A program made the position numbers and the translations under genes. Below the pieces are notes generated by a model. The model saw only the letters and a list, made by a program, of their open reading frames with translations. It was not told the origin of the DNA and ran no database searches. A DNA stretch of 64,000 nucleotides from Viola odorata (taxonomy: Eukaryota > Streptophyta > Magnoliopsida > Malpighiales > Violaceae): positions 17,726,564 through 17,790,563 of the forward strand of contig OY829541.1 of the NCBI GenBank assembly GCA_963691705.1, in the 5' to 3' direction. Below are positions 22,146 through 35,192 of the stretch, piece after piece (position 1 is the stretch's first letter; the number at the start of each line of letters is the position of its first letter).

Positions 22146-23738
22146 AATCCATGCACAAACGGCATGTCAATTTCATAATTTCAATTTCTAAACCATGCAC
22201 AACGGCATGTCAACTTTCAATTTCAATTTCAATTTCTAGACCAAGCCCAACGGCATGTCAAATTTCAATTACAATTTCTAGACCATGCCCAATGGCATGT
22301 CAAATTTTAATTTCAATTTCTAGACCATGCCCAACGGCATGTCACACTCCAATTTCTAATCCATGCCCAAACGGCATGTCAATTTTATAATTTCAATTTC
22401 TAAACCATGCCCAATCGGCATGTCAAATTTCAATTTCTAATCCATGCACAAACGGCATGTCAATTTCATAATTTCAATTTCTAAACCATGCACAACGGCA
22501 TGTCAACTTTCAATTTCAATTTCAATTTCTAGACCAAGCCAAACGGCATGTCAAATTTCAATTACAATTTCTAGACCATGCCCAATGGCATGTCAAATTT
22601 TAATTTCAATTTCTAGACCATGCCCAACGGCATGTTACACTCCAATTTCTAATCCATGCCCAAACGGCATGTCAATTTTATAATTTCAATACCTAAACCA
22701 TGCCCAATCGGCATGTCAAATTTCAATTTCTAATCCATGCCCAAACGGCATGTCAATTTCATAATTTCAATTTCTAAACCATGCCCAACGGCATGTCAAC
22801 TTTCAATTTCAATTTCAATTTCTAGACCAAGCCAAACGGCATGTCAAATTTCAATTACAATTTCTAGACCATGCCCAATGGCATGTCAAATTTTAATTTC
22901 AATTTCTAGACCATGCCCAACGGCATGTTACACTCCAATTTCTAATCCATGCCCAAACGGCATGTCAATTTTATAATTTCAATTTCTAATCCATGCCCAA
23001 TCGGCATGACAAATTTCAATTTCTAATCCATTCCCAAACGGCATGTCAATTTCGTAATTTCAATTTCTAAACCATACCCAACGGCATGTCAACTTTCAAT
23101 TTCAATTTCAATTTCTAGACCAAGCCCAACGCCATGTCAAATTTTAATTTCAATTTCTAGACCATGCCCAACGGCATGTCACACTCCAATTTCTAATCCA
23201 TGCCCAAACAGCATGTCAATTTTATAATTTCAATTTCTAAACCATGCCCAATCGGCATGTCAAATTTCAATTTCTAATCCATGCACAAACGGCATGTCAA
23301 TTTCATAATTTCAATTTCTAAACCATGCACAACGGCATGTCAACTTTCAATTTCAATTTCAATTTCTAGACCAAGCCCAACGGCATGTCAAATTTCAATT
23401 ACAATTTCTAGACCATGCCCAACGACATGTCAAATTTTAATTTCAATTTCTAGACCATGCCCAACGGCATGTCACACTCCCATTTCTAATCCATGCCCAA
23501 ACGGCATGTCAATTTTATAATTTCAATTTCTAAACCATGCCCAATCGGTATGTCAAATTTCAATTTCTAATCCATGCCCAAACGGCATGTCAATTTCATA
23601 ATTTCAATTTCTAAACCATGCCCAACGGCATGTCAACTTTCAATTTCAATTTCAATTTCTAGACCAAGCCCAACACCATGTCAAATTTTAATTTCAATTT
23701 CTAGACCATGCCCAACGGCATGTCACACTCCAATTTCT
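22146..23738 (+). repeat. Transition block with a 1300-bp repeat
   Basis: U293h 22146, hybrid U293h/q 22439, U293q 22732, U251 23025 (A reads CATTCCC), U293h 23276, U170 23569. The part 22439-23738 is repeated at an offset of 1300 from 23739. Shared markers are the unusual AATACCTAAACC (22689 and 23990) and TTTCGTAATTTC (near 23053 and 24353). Confidence 0.88.
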
Positions 23739-26700
23739 AATCCATGCCCAAACGGCATGTCAATTTTATAATTTCAATTTCTAAACCATGCCCAACGGCA
23801 TGTCAACTTTCAATTTCAATTTCAATTTCTAGACCAAGCCAAACGGCATGTCAAATTTCAATTACAATTTCTAGACCATGCCCAATGGCATGTCAAATTT
23901 TAATTTCAATTTCTAGACCATGCCCAACGGCATGTTACACTCCAATTTCTAATCCATGCCCAAACGGCATGTCAATTTTATAATTTCAATACCTAAACCA
24001 TGCCCAATCGGCATGTCAAATTTCAATTTCTAATCCATGCCCAAACGGCATGTCAATTTCATAATTTCAATTTCTAAACCATGCCCAACGGCATGTCAAC
24101 TTTCAATTTCAATTTCAATTTCTAGACCAAGCCAAACGGCATGTCAAATTTCAATTACAATTTCTAGACCATGCCCAATGGCATGTCAAATTTTAATTTC
24201 AATTTCTAGACCATGCCCAACGGCATGTTACACTCCAATTTCTAATCCATGCCCAAACGGCATGTCAATTTTATAATTTCAATTTCTAATCCATGCCCAA
24301 TCGGCATGTCAAATTTCAATTTCTAATCCATGCCCAAACGGCATGTCAATTTCGTAATTTCAATTTCTAAACCATGCCCAACGGCATGTCAACTTTCAAT
24401 TTCAATTTCAATTTCTAGACCAAGCCCAACGCCATGTCAAATTTTAATTTCAATTTCTAGACCATGCCCAACGGCATGTCACACTCCAATTTCTAATCAA
24501 TGCCCAAACGGCATGTCAATTTTATAATTTCAATTTCTAAACCATGCCCAATCGGCATGTCAAATTTCAATTTCTAATCCATGCACAAACGGCATGTCAA
24601 TTTCATAATTTCAATTTCTAAACCATGCACAACGGCATGTCAACTTTCAATTTCAATTTCAATTTCTAGACCAAGCCCAACGGCATGTCAAATTTCAATT
24701 ACAATTTCTAGACCATGCCCAACGACATGTCAAATTTCAATTTCTAATCCATGCGCAAACGGCATGTCAATTTCATAATTTCAATTTCTAAACCATGCAC
24801 AACGGCATGTCAACTTTCAATTTCAATTTCAATTTCTAGACCAAGCCCAACGGCATGTCAAATTTCAATTACAATTTCTAGACCATGCCCAATCGGCATG
24901 TCAAATTTCAATTTCTAATCCATGCCCAAACGGCATGTCAATTTCATAATTTCAATTTCTAAACCATGCCCAACGGCATGTCAACTTTCAATTTCAATTT
25001 CAATTTCTAGACCAAGCCCAACGCCATGTCAAATTTTAATTTCAATTTCTAGACCATGCCCAACGGCATGTCACACTCCAATTTCTAATCCATGCCCAAA
25101 CGGCATGTCAATTTTATAATTTCAATTTCTAAACTATGCCCAATCGGCATGTCAAATTTCAATTTCTAATCCATGCCCAAACGGCATGTCAATTTCATAA
25201 TTTCAATTTATAGACCATGCCCAACGGCATGTCAACTTTCCATTTCTATTTCAATTTCTAGACCAAGGCCAACGGCTAGTCAAATTTTAATTTCAATTTC
25301 TAGACCATGCCCAACGGCATGTCACATTCCAATTTCTAAACCATGCCCAAACGGCATGTCAATTTTATAATTTCAATTTCTAATCCATGCCCAATCGGCA
25401 TGTCAAATTTCAATTTCTAATCCATGCCCAAACTGCATGTCAATTTCATAATTTCAATTTCTAAACCATGCCCAAGAGCATGTCAACTTTCAATATCAAT
25501 TTCAATTTCTAAACCATGCCCAACGGCATGTCAAATTCAATTTCAACTTCTAGACCATGCCCAACGGCATGTCACACTCCAATATCTAATCCATGCCCAA
25601 ACGGCATGTCAATTTCATAATTTCAATTTCTAAGCCATGCCCAACGGCATGTCAACTTTCAATTTCAATTTCTAGACAATACCCAATCGGCATGTCGAAT
25701 TTCATAATTTCAATTTCTAAACCATGCCCAACGACATGTCAAATTTCAATTTCAATTTCTAGACCATGCCCAACGGCATGTCAAATTTTAATTTCAATTT
25801 CTAGACCATGCCCAACGGCATGTCAAATTTTAATTTCAATTTCTAATCCATGCCCAAACGGCATGTCAATTTTATAATTTCAATTTCTAAACCATGCCCA
25901 ATCGGCATGTCAAATTTCAATTTCTAATCCATGCCCAAACGGCATGTCAATTTCATAATTTCAATTTCTAAACCATGCCCAACGGCATGTCAACTTTTAA
26001 TTTCAATTTCAATTTCTAGACCAAGCCCAACGGCATGTCAAATTTCAATTACAATTTCTAGACCATGCCCAACGGCATGTCAAATTTTAATTTCAATTTC
26101 CAGACCATGCCCAACGGCATGTAACACTCCAATTTCTAATCCATGCCCAAACGGCATGTCAATTTTATAATTTCAATTTCTAAACCATGCCCAACGGCAT
26201 GTCAACTTTCAATTTCAATTTCAATTTCTAGACCAAGCCAAACGGCATGTCAAATTTCAATTACAATTTCTAGACCATGCCCAATGGCATGTCAAATTTT
26301 AATTTCAATTTCTAGACCATGCCCAACGGCATGTTACACTCCAATTTCTAATCCATGCCCAAACGGCATGTCAATTTTATAATTTCAATTTCTAAACCAT
26401 GCCCAATCGGCATGTCAAATTTCAATTTCTAATCCATGCCCAAACGGCATGTCAATTTCATAATTTCAATTTCTAAACCATGCCCAACGGCATGTCAACT
26501 TTCAATTTCAATTTCAATTTCTAGACCAAGCCCAACGCCATGTCAAATTTTAATTTCAATTTCTAGACCATGCCCAACGGCATGTCACACTCCAATTTCT
26601 AATCCATGCCCAAACGGCATGTCAATTTTATAATTTCAATTTCAAAACTATGCCCAATCGGCATGTCAAATTTCAATTTCTAATCCATGCCCAAACGGCA

Positions 26701-27646
26701 TGTCAATTTCATAATTTCAATTTGTAGACCATGCCCAACGGCATGTCAACTTTCCATTTCTATTTCAATTTCTAGACCAAGGCCAACGGCAAGTCAAATT
26801 TTAATTTCAATTTCTAGAGCATGCCCAACGGCATGTCACATTCCAATTTCTAAACCATGCCCAAACGGCATGTCAATTTTATAATTTCAATTTCTAATCC
26901 ATGCCCAATCGGCATGTCAAATTTCAATTTCTAATCCATGCCCAAACTGCATGTCAATTTCATAATTTCAATTTCTAAACCATGCCCAAGAGCATGTCAA
27001 CTTTCAATATCAATTTCAATTTCTAGACCATGCCCAACGGCATGTCAAATTTCAATTTCAACTTCTAGACCATGCCCAACGGCATGTCACACTCCAATAT
27101 CTAATCCATGCCCAAACGGCATGTCAATTTCATAATTTCAATTTCTAAGCCATGCCCAACGGCATGTCAACTTTCAATTTCAATTTCTAGACAATACCCA
27201 ATCGGCATGTCGAATTTCATAATTTCAATTTCTAAACCATGCCCAACGACATGTCAAATTTCAATTTCAATTTCTAGACCATGCCCAACGGCATGTCAAA
27301 TTTTAATTTCAATTTCTAGACCATGCCCAACGGCATGTCACACTCCAATTTCTAATCCATGCCCAAACGGCATGTCAATTTTATAATTTCAATTTCTAAA
27401 CCATGCCCAATCGGCATGTCAAATTTCAATTTCTAATCCATGCCCAAACGGCATGTCAATTTCATAATTTCAATTTCTAAACCATGCCCAACGGCATGTC
27501 AACTTTTAATTTCAATTTCAATTTCTAGACCAAGCCCAACGGCATGTCAAATTTCAATTACAATTTCTAGACCATGCCCAACGGCATGTCAAATTTTAAT
27601 TTCAATTTCCAGACCATGCCCAACGGCATGTCACACTCCAATTTCT
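23739..27646 (+). repeat. 3908-bp super-unit, copy 1
   Basis: Fifteen units start at 23739, 24032, 24325, 24576 (341 bp), 24917, 25168, 25419 (169 bp), 25588 (338 bp), 25926 (U212), 26138, 26431, 26682, 26933, 27103 and 27435. The 341-bp unit is A-B-C-(short D/G)-A-B-C-G; the 338-bp unit is U332 with a 42-bp monomer in the E position. A 1-bp deletion (CAAATTCAATTTC, near 25535) separates it from copy 2 and shifts the repeat-borne frame. Confidence 0.9.
27435..27646 (+). repeat. U212 higher-order unit (reference copy)
   Basis: Five monomers, A44-B48-C42-D42-E36, ending without F or G. It is marked by AACTTTTAATTTC in B and TTTCCAGACC at the D/E boundary. The next unit starts with an F-type monomer in the A position (TTTTATAATTTC) and goes straight on to B, so the U212 to U293q junction is an F/A exchange product. 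The junction recurs at 26138, 27647, 30047, 33098, 35193, 37251, 39601, 41951, 44301, 50138 and 58613. Confidence 0.9.
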
Positions 27647-30600
27647 AATCCATGCCCAAACGGCATGTCAATTTTATAATTTCAATTTCTAAACCATGCC
27701 CAACGGCATGTCAACTTTCAATTTCAATTTCAATTTCTAGACCAAGCCAAACGGCATGTCAAATTTCAATTACAATTTCTAGACCATGCCCAATGGCATG
27801 TCAAATTTTAATTTCAATTTCTAGACCATGCCCAACGGCATGTTACACTCCAATTTCTAATCCATGCCCAAACGGCATGTCAATTTTATAATTTCAATAC
27901 CTAAACCATGCCCAATCGGCATGTCAAATTTCAATTTCTAATCCATGCCCAAACGGCATGTCAATTTCATAATTTCAATTTCTAAACCATGCCCAACGGC
28001 ATGTCAACTTTCAATTTCAATTTCAATTTCTAGACCAAGCCAAACGGCATGTCAAATTTCAATTACAATTTCTAGACCATGCCCAATGGCATGTCAAATT
28101 TTAATTTCAATTTCTAGACCATGCCCAACGGCATGTTACACTCCAATTTCTAATCCATGCCCAAACGGCATGTCAATTTTATAATTTCAATTTCTAATCC
28201 ATGCCCAATCGGCATGTCAAATTTCAATTTCTAATCCATGCCCAAACGGCATGTCAATTTCGTAATTTCAATTTCTAAACCATGCCCAACGGCATGTCAA
28301 CTTTCAATTTCAATTTCAATTTCTAGACCAAGCCCAACGCCATGTCAAATTTTAATTTCAATTTCTAGACCATGCCCAACGGCATGTCACACTCCAATTT
28401 CTAATCAATGCCCAAACGGCATGTCAATTTTATAATTTCAATTTCTAAACCATGCCCAATCGGCATGTCAAATTTCAATTTCTAATCCATGCACAAACGG
28501 CATGTCAATTTCATAATTTCAATTTCTAAACCATGCACAACGGCATGTCAACTTTCAATTTCAATTTCAATTTCTAGACCAAGCCCAACGGCATGTCAAA
28601 TTTCAATTACAATTTCTAGACCATGCCCAACGACATGTCAAATTTCAATTTCTAATCCATGCACAAACGGCATGTCAATTTCATAATTTCAATTTCTAAA
28701 CCATGCACAACGGCATGTCAACTTTCAATTTCAATTTCAATTTCTAGACCAAGCCCAACGGCATGTCAAATTTCAATTACAATTTCTAGACCATGCCCAA
28801 TCGGCATGTCAAATTTCAATTTCTAATCCATGCCCAAACGGCATGTCAATTTCATAATTTCAATTTCTAAACCATGCCCAACGGCATGTCAACTTTCAAT
28901 TTCAATTTCAATTTCTAGACCAAGCCCAACGCCATGTCAAATTTTAATTTCAATTTCTAGACCATGCCCAACGGCATGTCACACTCCAATTTCTAATCCA
29001 TGCCCAAACGGCATGTCAATTTTATAATTTCAATTTCTAAACTATGCCCAATCGGCATGTCAAATTTCAATTTCTAATCCATGCCCAAACGGCATGTCAA
29101 TTTCATAATTTCAATTTATAGACCATGCCCAACGGCATGTCAACTTTCCATTTCTATTTCAATTTCTAGACCAAGGCCAACGGCTAGTCAAATTTTAATT
29201 TCAATTTCTAGACCATGCCCAACGGCATGTCACATTCCAATTTCTAAACCATGCCCAAACGGCATGTCAATTTTATAATTTCAATTTCTAATCCATGCCC
29301 AATCGGCATGTCAAATTTCAATTTCTAATCCATGCCCAAACTGCATGTCAATTTCATAATTTCAATTTCTAAACCATGCCCAAGAGCATGTCAACTTTCA
29401 ATATCAATTTCAATTTCTAAACCATGCCCAACGGCATGTCAAATTTCAATTTCAACTTCTAGACCATGCCCAACGGCATGTCACACTCCAATATCTAATC
29501 CATGCCCAAACGGCATGTCAATTTCATAATTTCAATTTCTAAGCCATGCCCAACGGCATGTCAACTTTCAATTTCAATTTCTAGACAATACCCAATCGGC
29601 ATGTCGAATTTCATAATTTCAATTTCTAAACCATGCCCAACGACATGTCAAATTTCAATTTCAATTTCTAGACCATGCCCAATGGCATGTCAAATTTTAA
29701 TTTCAATTTCTAGACCATGCCCAACGGCATGTCAAATTTTAATTTCAATTTCTAATCCATGCCCAAACGGCATGTCAATTTTATAATTTCAATTTCTAAA
29801 CCATGCCCAATCGGCATGTCAAATTTCAATTTCTAATCCATGCCCAAACGGCATGTCAATTTCATAATTTCAATTTCTAAACCATGCCCAACGGCATGTC
29901 AACTTTTAATTTCAATTTCAATTTCTAGACCAAGCCCAACGGCATGTCAAATTTCAATTACAATTTCTAGACCATGCCCAACGGCATGTCAAATTTTAAT
30001 TTCAATTTCCAGACCATGCCCAACGGCATGTCACACTCCAATTTCTAATCCATGCCCAAACGGCATGTCAATTTTATAATTTCAATTTCTAAACCATGCC
30101 CAACGGCATGTCAACTTTCAATTTCAATTTCAATTTCTAGACCAAGCCAAACGGCATGTCAAATTTCAATTACAATTTCTAGACCATGCCCAATGGCATG
30201 TCAAATTTTAATTTCAATTTCTAGACCATGCCCAACGGCATGTTACACTCCAATTTCTAATCCATGCCCAAACGGCATGTCAATTTTATAATTTCAATTT
30301 CTAAACCATGCCCAATCGGCATGTCAAATTTCAATTTCTAATCCATGCCCAAACGGCATGTCAATTTCATAATTTCAATTTCTAAACCATGCCCAACGGC
30401 ATGTCAACTTTCAATTTCAATTTCAATTTCTAGACCAAGCCCAACGCCATGTCAAATTTTAATTTCAATTTCTAGACCATGCCCAACGGCATGTCACACT
30501 CCAATTTCTAATCCATGCCCAAACGGCATGTCAATTTTATAATTTCAATTTCAAAACTATGCCCAATCGGCATGTCAAATTTCAATTTCTAATCCATGCC

Positions 30601-31046
30601 CAAACGGCATGTCAATTTCATAATTTCAATTTGTAGACCATGCCCAACGGCATGTCAACTTTCCATTTCTATTTCAATTTCTAGACCAAGGCCAACGGCA
30701 AGTCAAATTTTAATTTCAATTTCTAGAGCATGCCCAACGGCATGTCACATTCCAATTTCTAAACCATGCCCAAACGGCATGTCAATTTTATAATTTCAAT
30801 TTCTAATCCATGCCCAATCGGCATGTCAAATTTCAATTTCTAATCCATGCCCAAACTGCATGTCAATTTCATAATTTCAATTTCTAAACCAGAGCATGTC
30901 AACTTTCAATATCAATTTCAATTTCTAGACCAAGCCCAACGGCATGTCAAATTTCAATTACAATTTCTAGACCATGCCCAACGGCATGTCAAATTTTAAT
31001 TTCAATTTCCAGACCATGCCCAACGGCATGTCACACTCCAATTTCT
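27647..31046 (+). repeat. 3.9-kb super-unit, copy 2 (shortened to 3400 bp)
   Basis: Units at 27647, 27940, 28233, 28484, 28825, 29076, 29327, 29497, 29835, 30047, 30340 and 30591 match copy 1 in order. At 30842 a k-type A and B run directly into C-D-E of the U212 unit. This removes the U170-U332 interval (502 bp). The B monomer at the junction also carries a 7-bp deletion (AAACCAGAGCATG, at 30890). Confidence 0.9.
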
Positions 31047-33097
31047 AATCCATGCCCAAACGGCATGTCAATTTTATAATTTCAATTTCTAAACCATGCC
31101 CAACGGCATGTCAACTTTCAATTTCAATTTCAATTTCTAGACCAAGCCAAACGGCATGTCAAATTTCAATTACAATTTCTAGACCATGCCCAATGGCATG
31201 TCAAATTTTAATTTCAATTTCTAGACCATGCCAAACGGCATGTCAATTTTAAAATTTCAATTTCTAAACCATGCCCAATCGGCATGTCAAATTTCAATTT
31301 CTAATCCATGAACAAACGGCATGTCAATTTCATAATTTCAATTTCTAAACCATGCACAACGGCATGTCAACTTTCAATTTCAATTTCAATTTCTAGACCA
31401 AGCCCAACGGCATGTCAAATTTCAATTACAATTTCTAGACCATGCCCAACGACATGTCAAATTTTAATTTCAATTTCTAGACCATGCCCAACGGCCTGTC
31501 ACACTCCCATTTCTAATCCATGCCCAAACGGCATGTCAATTTTATAATTTCAATTTCTAAACCATGCCCAATCGGCATGTCAAATTTCAATTTCTAATCC
31601 ATGCCCAAACGGCATGTCAATTTCATAATTTCAATTTCTAAACCATGCCCAACGGCATGTCAACTTTCAATTTCAATTTCAATTTCTAGACCAAGCCAAA
31701 CGGCATGTCAAATTTCAATTTCAATTTCTAGACCATGCCCAACGGCATGTCAAATTTTAATTTCAATTTCTAGACCATGCCCAACGGCATGTCACACTCC
31801 AATTTCTAATCCATGCCCAAACGGCATGTCAATTTTATAATTTCAATTTCTAAACCATGCCCAATCGGCATGTCAAATTTCAATTTCTAATCCATGCCCA
31901 AACGGCATGTCAATTTCATAATTTCAATTTCTAAACCATGCCCAACGGCATGTCAACTTTCAATTTCAATTTCAATTTCTAGACCAAGCCCAACGCCATG
32001 TCAAATTTTAATTTCAATTTCTAGACCATGCCCAACGGCATGTCACACTCCAATTTCTAATCCATGCCCAAATGGCATGTCAATTTTATAATTTCAATTT
32101 CTAAACTATGCCCAATCGGCATGTCAAATTTCAATTTCTAATCCATGCCCAAACGGCATGTCAATTTCATAATTTCAATTTGTAGACCATGCCCAACGGC
32201 ATGTCAACTTTCCATTTCTATTTCAATTTCTAGACCAAGGCCAACGGCAAGTCAAATTTTAATTTCAATTTCTAGAGCATGCCCAACGGCATGTCACATT
32301 CCAATTTCTAAACCATGCCCAAACGGCATGTCAATTTTATAATTTCAATTTCTAATCCATGCCCAATCGGCATGTCAAATTTCAATTTCTAATCCATGCC
32401 CAAACTGCATGTCAATTTCATAATTTCAATTTCTAAACCAGAGCATGTCAACTTTCAATATCAATTTCAATTTCTAGACCATGCCCAACGGCATGTCAAA
32501 TTTCAATTTCAACTTCTAGACCATGTCCAACGGCATGTCACACTCCAATATCTAATCCATGCCCAAACGGCATGTCAATTTCATAATTTCAATTTCTAAG
32601 CCATGCCCAACGGCATGTCAACTTTCAATTTCAATTTCTAGACAATACCCAATCGGCATGTCGAATTTCATAATTTCAATTTCTAAACCATGCCCAACGA
32701 CATGTCAAATTTCAATTTCAATTTCTAGACCATGCCCAACGGCATGTCAAATTTTAATTTCAATTTCTAGACCATGCCCAACGGCATGTCACACTCCAAT
32801 TTCTAATCCATGCCCAAACGGCATGTCAATTTTATAATTTCAATTTCTAAACCATGCCCAATCGGCATGTCAAATTTCAATTTCTAATCCATGCCCAAAC
32901 GGCATGTCAATTTCATAATTTCAATTTCTAAACCATGCCCAACGGCATGTCAACTTTTAATTTCAATTTCAATTTCTAGACCAAGCCCAACGGCATGTCA
33001 AATTTCAATTACAATTTCTAGACCATGCCCAACGGCATGTCAAATTTTAATTTCAATTTCCAGACCATGCCCAACGGCATGTCACACTCCAATTTCT
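31047..33097 (+). repeat. 2051-bp super-unit
   Basis: Units: 256-bp 31047 (A-B-C-D-F-G, E missing, F with CATGCCAAACGG and TTTTAAAATTTC), U293n 31303, U293 31596, U251 31889, U251s 32140, U163 32391, U332 32554, U212 32886. The U163 is a U170k with the same 7-bp deletion in B (near 32440) seen at 30890. Confidence 0.9.
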
Positions 33098-35192
33098 AAT
33101 CCATGCCCAAACGGCATGTCAATTTTATAATTTCAATTTCTAAACCATGCCCAACGGCATGTCAACTTTCAATTTCAATTTCAATTTCTAGACCAAGCCA
33201 AACGGCATGTCAAATTTCAATTACAATTTCTAGACCATGCCCAATGGCATGTCAAATTTTAATTTCAATTTCTAGACCATGCCCAACGGCATGTTACACT
33301 CCAATTTCTAAACCATGCCAAACGGCATGTCAATTTTAAAATTTCAATTTCTAAACCATGCCCAATCGGCATGTCAAATTTCAATTTCTAATCCATGAAC
33401 AAACGGCATGTCAATTTCATAATTTCAATTTCTAAACCATGCACAACGGCATGTCAACTTTCAATTTCAATTTCAATTTCTAGACCAAGCCCAACGGCAT
33501 GTCAAATTTCAATTACAATATCTAGACCATGCCCAACGACATGTCAAATTTTAATTTCAATTTCTAGACCATGCCCAACGGCATGTCACACTCCAATTTC
33601 TAATCCATGCCCAAACGGCATGTCAATTTTATAATTTCAATTTCTAAACCATGCCCAATTCGGCATGTCAAATTTCAATTTCTAATCCATGCACAAACGG
33701 CATGTCAATTTCATAATTTCAATTTCTAAACCATGCACAACGGCATGTCAACTTTCAATTTCAATTTCAATTTCTAGACCAAGCCCAACGGCATGTCAAA
33801 TTTCAATTACAATTTCTAGACCATGCCCAACGACATGTCAAATTTTAATTTCAATTTCTAGACCATGCCCAACGGCATGTCACACTCCCATTTCTAATCC
33901 ATGCCCAAACGGCATGTCAATTTTATAATTTCAATTTCTAAACCATGCCCAATCGGCATGTCAAATTTCAATTTCTAATCCATGCCCAAACGGCATGTCA
34001 ATTTCATAATTTCAATTTCTAAACCATGCCCAACGGCATGTCAACTTTCAATTTCAATTTCAATTTCTAGACCAAGCCCAACGCCATGTCAAATTTTAAT
34101 TTCAATTTCTAGACCATGCCCAACGGCATGTCACACTCCAATTTCTAATCCATGCCCAAACGGCATGTCAATTTTATAATTTCAATTTCTAAACTATGCC
34201 CAATCGGCATGTCAAATTTCAATTTCTAATCCATGCCCAAACGGCATGTCAATTTCATAATTTCAATTTGTAGACCATGCCCAACGGCATGTCAACTTTC
34301 CATTTCTATTTCAATTTCTAGACCAAGGCCAACGGCAAGTCAAATTTTAATTTCAATTTCTAGAGCATGCCCAACGGCATGTCACATTCCAATTTCTAAA
34401 CCATGCCCAAACGGCATGTCAATTTTATAATTTCAATTTCTAATCCATGCCCAATCGGCATGTCAAATTTCAATTTCTAATCCATGCCCAAACTGCATGT
34501 CAATTTCATAATTTCAATTTCTAAACCATGCCCAAGAGCATGTCAACTTTCAATATCAATTTCAATTTCTAGACCATGCCCAACGGCATGTCAAATTTCA
34601 ATTTCAACTTCTAGACCATGCCCAACGGCATGTCACACTCCAATATCTAATCCATGCCCAAACGGCATGTCAATTTCATAATTTCAATTTCTAAGCCATG
34701 CCCAACGGCATGTCAACTTTCAATTTCAATTTCTAGACAATACCCAATCGGCATGTCGAATTTCATAATTTCAATTTCTAAACCATGCCCAACGACATGT
34801 CAAATTTCAATTTCAATTTCTAGACCATGCCCAACGGCATGTCAAATTTTAATTTCAATTTCTAGACCATGCCCAACGGCATGTCACACTCCAATTTCTA
34901 ATCCATGCCCAAACGGCATGTCAATTTTATAATTTCAATTTCTAAACCATGCCCAATCGGCATGTCAAATTTCAATTTCTAATCCATGCCCAAACGGCAT
35001 GTCAATTTCATAATTTCAATTTCTAAACCATGCCCAACGGCATGTCAACTTTTAATTTCAATTTCAATTTCTAGACCAAGCCCAACGGCATGTCAAATTT
35101 CAATTACAATTTCTAGACCATGCCCAACGGCATGTCAAATTTTAATTTCAATTTCCAGACCATGCCCAACGGCATGTCACACTCCAATTTCT
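33098..35192 (+). repeat. 2095-bp super-unit
   Basis: Units of 292, 294, 293, 251, 251, 170, 332 and 212 bp starting at 33098, 33390, 33684, 33977, 34228, 34479, 34649 and 34981. The 294-bp unit has one extra T in its G monomer (CAATTCGGCATG, near 33660). The 292-bp unit has a 1-bp shorter F. Confidence 0.9.
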
